A model generated the notes under the pieces. That model was not told the DNA's origin, made no database searches, and was given only the letters and a program-made list of their open reading frames with translations. Made by a program: the position numbers and the translations under genes. A DNA stretch of 41,255 bases from TMED88 sp964515335. Its GTDB lineage: Bacteria; Myxococcota_A; UBA9160; UBA4427. The DNA lies in assembly GCA_964515335.1 (NCBI GenBank), contig CAZETS010000049.1, forward strand, positions 1 to 41,255, given 5' to 3'. Position 1 is the first letter of the stretch. Every line of letters begins with the position of its first letter. This document shows positions 39,052 to 41,255 of the stretch, in pieces.

Positions 39052-40461
39052 TCAGAACATCCTCTTCGCCATGTCGGTCTTCCTCTTCGTATACGGTGGA
39101 TACAACATCCTGGGGTCGAACCGGAAGCCCCGGCGCAGCACTGCCTTGCGGTGGCTGAACGTCTCGAACGTGAAGCGGCCGTGGTAGGCCCCCATGCCAC
39201 TCGGCCCCACGCCGCCGAACGGCATCGCGGAGTTGCCGATCTGCATGATGGTGCCGTTGACGCACAACCCGCCCGAACTCGTGCCCGACAGCACCCGCTG
39301 CTCGGTCTCGGAGTCGCTGCTGAACAGGTAGAGGGCCAGCGGCTTCTCGCGTGCGTTCACGAACGCGATCGCCTCGCCGACGTCGGCGACGGTCAAGATC
39401 GGCAGCACGGGCCCGAAGATCTCCTCCTGCATGATGGGCGCGGCCGGCGAGACACCGCGCAGCACCGTCGGCTCGATCGTGCAGCGCTCGGGGTCGCTCC
39501 CGCCGCCGAAGGCGATCTCGTGCCCGGCCATCAGCTTGCTCACGCGCTCGTGGTGCCGTCGATCGACGATGCGGGTGTAGTCGCCGCTTCGCGTGGCGTC
39601 GTCGCCGTAGAAGTCGCGAACGGCCTGTTCGAGCGCGGTGATGAGCGGCGCCTCGACGGACTCCTCGACGAGCACGTAGTCGGGTGCGACGCAGGTCTGG
39701 CCGGCATTCAGGAACTTCCCCCACGCGATACGCCGGGCCGTCACGGCGAGGTCGGCGGTGCGATCCACGATGCACGGACTCTTGCCACCGAGCTCGAGGG
39801 TCACGGGCGTGAGATGGCGCGAGGCGGCCTCCATCACGACCCGACCCACACTGCCGTTGCCCGTGTAGAAGATGTGGTCGAATCGCTCCTCGAGAAGCGC
39901 GGTCGTCTCTTCGATCCCACCCTCGACGATCGCGATCGCCTCGTCGTCGACGTACCCCGGCAGCAGCTCGGCGATCGCCGCCGAAGTGTGCGGCGTCACC
40001 TCGGAAGGCTTGAGGACGGCGGCGTTGCCCGCCGCCACCGCGCCGACCAGAGGCGAGAGCAACAGGCCCACCGGGTAGTTCCACGGCGCGATGACCAGCA
40101 CGACACCGAGCGGGTCGCGCTGTACGAAGGAGCGGCCGAGGATCGGCAAGAAGCCGGCGCCCTCGGGCCGCGTCCACTTCGCGAGCTTCTTCAGCGCGAG
40201 CTTCGCCTCCTGGCTCACCTGGCCGAGGTCGGCGGCTCGCGCCTCGAGCTCGGGCTTGCCCATGTCGGCCTGCAGGGCCGCCACCAGCGCGTCGCCCTGC
40301 TCGCGCGCGAAGGCGAGCAGCCCCTCGAGCTGCGCGCGCCTCCAGTCGAGCGGCTTCGTGCGCCCCGACTCGAACGCCTCGCGAAGGCGTGCCACGGTGG
40401 GCGCGATGCCGGCAATGGGGTGACTCGGGACGGGTCCGGTGGGGATCGCGGTGGCGCTCAT
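39052..40461 (-). CDS. Aldehyde dehydrogenase (class 3 / fatty-aldehyde type)
   Basis: A 469-aa NAD(P)-dependent aldehyde dehydrogenase. PWNYPVGLLLSP, the LKPSEVTPH block, the catalytic-base Glu in TLELGGKSPC and the nucleophile C257 in GQTCVAPDY are all present, as is EEIFGPVLPI. Length below 480 aa and the GKFLNAGQTCVAPDY wording point to ALDH3-like enzymes that oxidise long-chain or aromatic aldehydes. It leads a leftward operon with the LLM oxidoreductase and the kinase-like gene. GAGGAG lies seven bases before the ATG. Product acids could feed acyl-CoA metabolism encoded elsewhere in the window. Confidence 0.95.
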   Translation of the reverse strand: MSATAIPTGPVPSHPIAGIAPTVARLREAFESGRTKPLDWRRAQLEGLLAFAREQGDALVAALQADMGKPELEARAADLGQVSQEAKLALKKLAKWTRPEGAGFLPILGRSFVQRDPLGVVLVIAPWNYPVGLLLSPLVGAVAAGNAAVLKPSEVTPHTSAAIAELLPGYVDDEAIAIVEGGIEETTALLEERFDHIFYTGNGSVGRVVMEAASRHLTPVTLELGGKSPCIVDRTADLAVTARRIAWGKFLNAGQTCVAPDYVLVEESVEAPLITALEQAVRDFYGDDATRSGDYTRIVDRRHHERVSKLMAGHEIAFGGGSDPERCTIEPTVLRGVSPAAPIMQEEIFGPVLPILTVADVGEAIAFVNAREKPLALYLFSSDSETEQRVLSGTSSGGLCVNGTIMQIGNSAMPFGGVGPSGMGAYHGRFTFETFSHRKAVLRRGFRFDPRMLYPPYTKRKTDMAKRMF

Positions 40462-40729
40462 TCGGCTCTCCTCGCGGCGCGTGCGGGGTGGAGGCGCCGC
40501 GACAAGCTAGCGCGCAGCCGAGGAGCCTTTGGCCGGCGGGCGGGGACGCCCGAATACGACCCATGAGGCGGGACGAACCCCGGAGCTGTGTCTCGCCGCC
40601 CCAGCGGCCTGCTGCGCTGGTCGTGATGTCGAGCACGAGAGCCGGCACGGCATATGCAGCACGACGAAGAGGCAGGAGACGCGCCAGGGGTGACGATCGA
40701 CGCGCGCGGCATGCCGGGGGGGGCGACCG

Positions 40730-41155
40730 ATGGACCGAGCGATGCCGCGCCAGGTCAGGAACCGAATCCTTGCCGAGCACGCCGTGCTGAGAACGGCGCT
40801 CGACGAGCTCGAGGCGCTGCTCGACGCCGCCGCGATCGGCGGAGCCGATCTCGGGCGCCGGCTGCGGCGCCATGGGGCCGAGTTCTTCGCCGAGTTCTCG
40901 GCCCACCTCGACGTCGAGGACGCCGCGCTCGTCTCGGCCCTGCGCAAGGTCGAGGACGGAGACCGGATGGCGAGCCGGCTGGCGCGCGAGCACCGAGAGC
41001 AGCGCGAATCGATTCGCGAGCTACTCGGGCAGCTCGAGGACGAAGCGCAGCCCATCGCCGAGATCGCCCACGAGCTGCGGGCATTCGTGAACAGCGTGCG
41101 CATCGACATGGAAAACGAGGAGACCACGATGCTGCGCGAAGGCCTGCTGCCATAG
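40730..41155 (+). CDS. Hemerythrin-like (HHE) domain protein
   Basis: A 141-aa four-helix protein. Likely di-iron or metal ligands follow the HHE pattern: H17 in AEHAVLR, H59 and E63 in HLDVEDA, H88 in REHREQR, and acidic residues near 126-130 in DMENEE. HHE proteins bind oxygen, nitric oxide or iron, or sense them. It has no signal peptide or membrane helix. ATG 40730 (used) and ATG 40742 are both possible; a G-rich run precedes the first. It diverges from the aldehyde dehydrogenase gene across a 268-bp spacer in which I see nothing definite. Confidence 0.82.
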   Translation: MDRAMPRQVRNRILAEHAVLRTALDELEALLDAAAIGGADLGRRLRRHGAEFFAEFSAHLDVEDAALVSALRKVEDGDRMASRLAREHREQRESIRELLGQLEDEAQPIAEIAHELRAFVNSVRIDMENEETTMLREGLLP

Positions 41156-41160
41156 TCGTC

Positions 41161-41255
41161 AGAGGTGGCTCGAAGATTGGGCCCAAGACCACTCGAAGTT
41201 GTCGATTCGCGGTGGGTTTCGGCGCTTAGACGGCGAACCGTGCCTGGTGGACCCG
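41161..41255 (-). repeat. 95-bp inverted repeat, right copy
   Basis: The exact reverse complement of 174-268. On the minus strand it holds the last nine codons and stop of the same unidentified gene. It begins six bases past the hemerythrin-like stop and runs to the sequence end. Both gene copies point into the window. Confidence 0.9.

Noticed and set aside
1..41255. A 41-kb composite transposon bounded by the inverted repeats
   Set aside because: The interior holds housekeeping genes (pyrC, menB) and even GC-rich composition. Contig ends at two separate element copies explain the repeats better.
1..41255. tRNA, rRNA or riboswitch genes
   Set aside because: No cloverleaf, rRNA core sequence or known riboswitch pattern was seen by eye; a covariance-model scan would be needed to exclude small RNAs.

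Overview
The window is high-GC, Gram-negative bacterial DNA that looks chromosomal. Gram-negative features include a phosphate-selective porin, an OmpA-sized beta-barrel protein, an RND pump with its membrane-fusion lipoprotein, and a PEP-CTERM sorted protein. These sit beside lipid-type genes that are most familiar from actinobacteria: a WS/DGAT acyltransferase, paired acyl-CoA dehydrogenases, a bacterial P450, a [3Fe-4S]-type ferredoxin, an F420/LLM-type oxidoreductase and an actinobacterial-looking MenB. This mix fits a deltaproteobacteria-like lineage (Myxococcota or Binatota type), probably environmental. That placement is inference. No rRNA or tRNA was seen.

Layout. Positions 1-268 carry the 3' end of an unidentified gene and one copy of a 95-bp repeat. 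The last 95 bases are the exact inverted copy, so the sequence probably stops inside two copies of the same repeated, perhaps IS-like, element. 284-1688: a secreted beta-barrel-like protein and a two-CBS-domain protein, divergent. 1707-10579: the most striking region. A cytochrome P450 diverges from a TetR regulator across a 14-bp palindrome. The regulator heads a tightly packed operon: acetoin-dehydrogenase-like E1 alpha and E1 beta, a lipoyl/E3-binding/alpha-beta-hydrolase fusion, an SDR preceded by an in-frame unstopped small ORF, a Rieske oxygenase and a ferredoxin, followed at some distance by a flavin-reductase-like protein. It reads as a regulated oxidative catabolic module of unknown substrate.

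10704-14968: a nitrobindin-like protein, an MBOAT/AlgJ-like O-acetylation pair and a cyclase-family hydrolase. 14979-20588: RND pump, fusion lipoprotein and class II dihydroorotase (pyrC). 20763-25107: a small unknown protein, WS/DGAT acyltransferase, and two adjacent acyl-CoA dehydrogenases that look like the two unlike subunits of a heteromeric enzyme. 25133-26578: a small basic protein, a DksA/TraR zinc-finger protein and a PEP-CTERM protein. 26579-31438: a divergent promoter region with helically phased 10-bp repeats, then a large secreted PHP-type metallohydrolase and a HEAT-like protein. 31439-33103: Pho-box-like repeats and an OprO/P-type porin. 33143-36849: menB, a SulP transporter and a divergent NhaR-like regulator, with strong palindromes between the last two. 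36884-40461: a leftward operon of aldehyde dehydrogenase, LLM oxidoreductase and APH-like kinase. 40730-41155: a hemerythrin-like protein.

Common themes are fatty-acyl, aldehyde and hydroxylated-substrate metabolism (P450, Rieske, acyl-CoA dehydrogenases, ALDH, WS/DGAT) and envelope functions. Sterol- or terpenoid-like substrates would fit but are not shown by the sequence.
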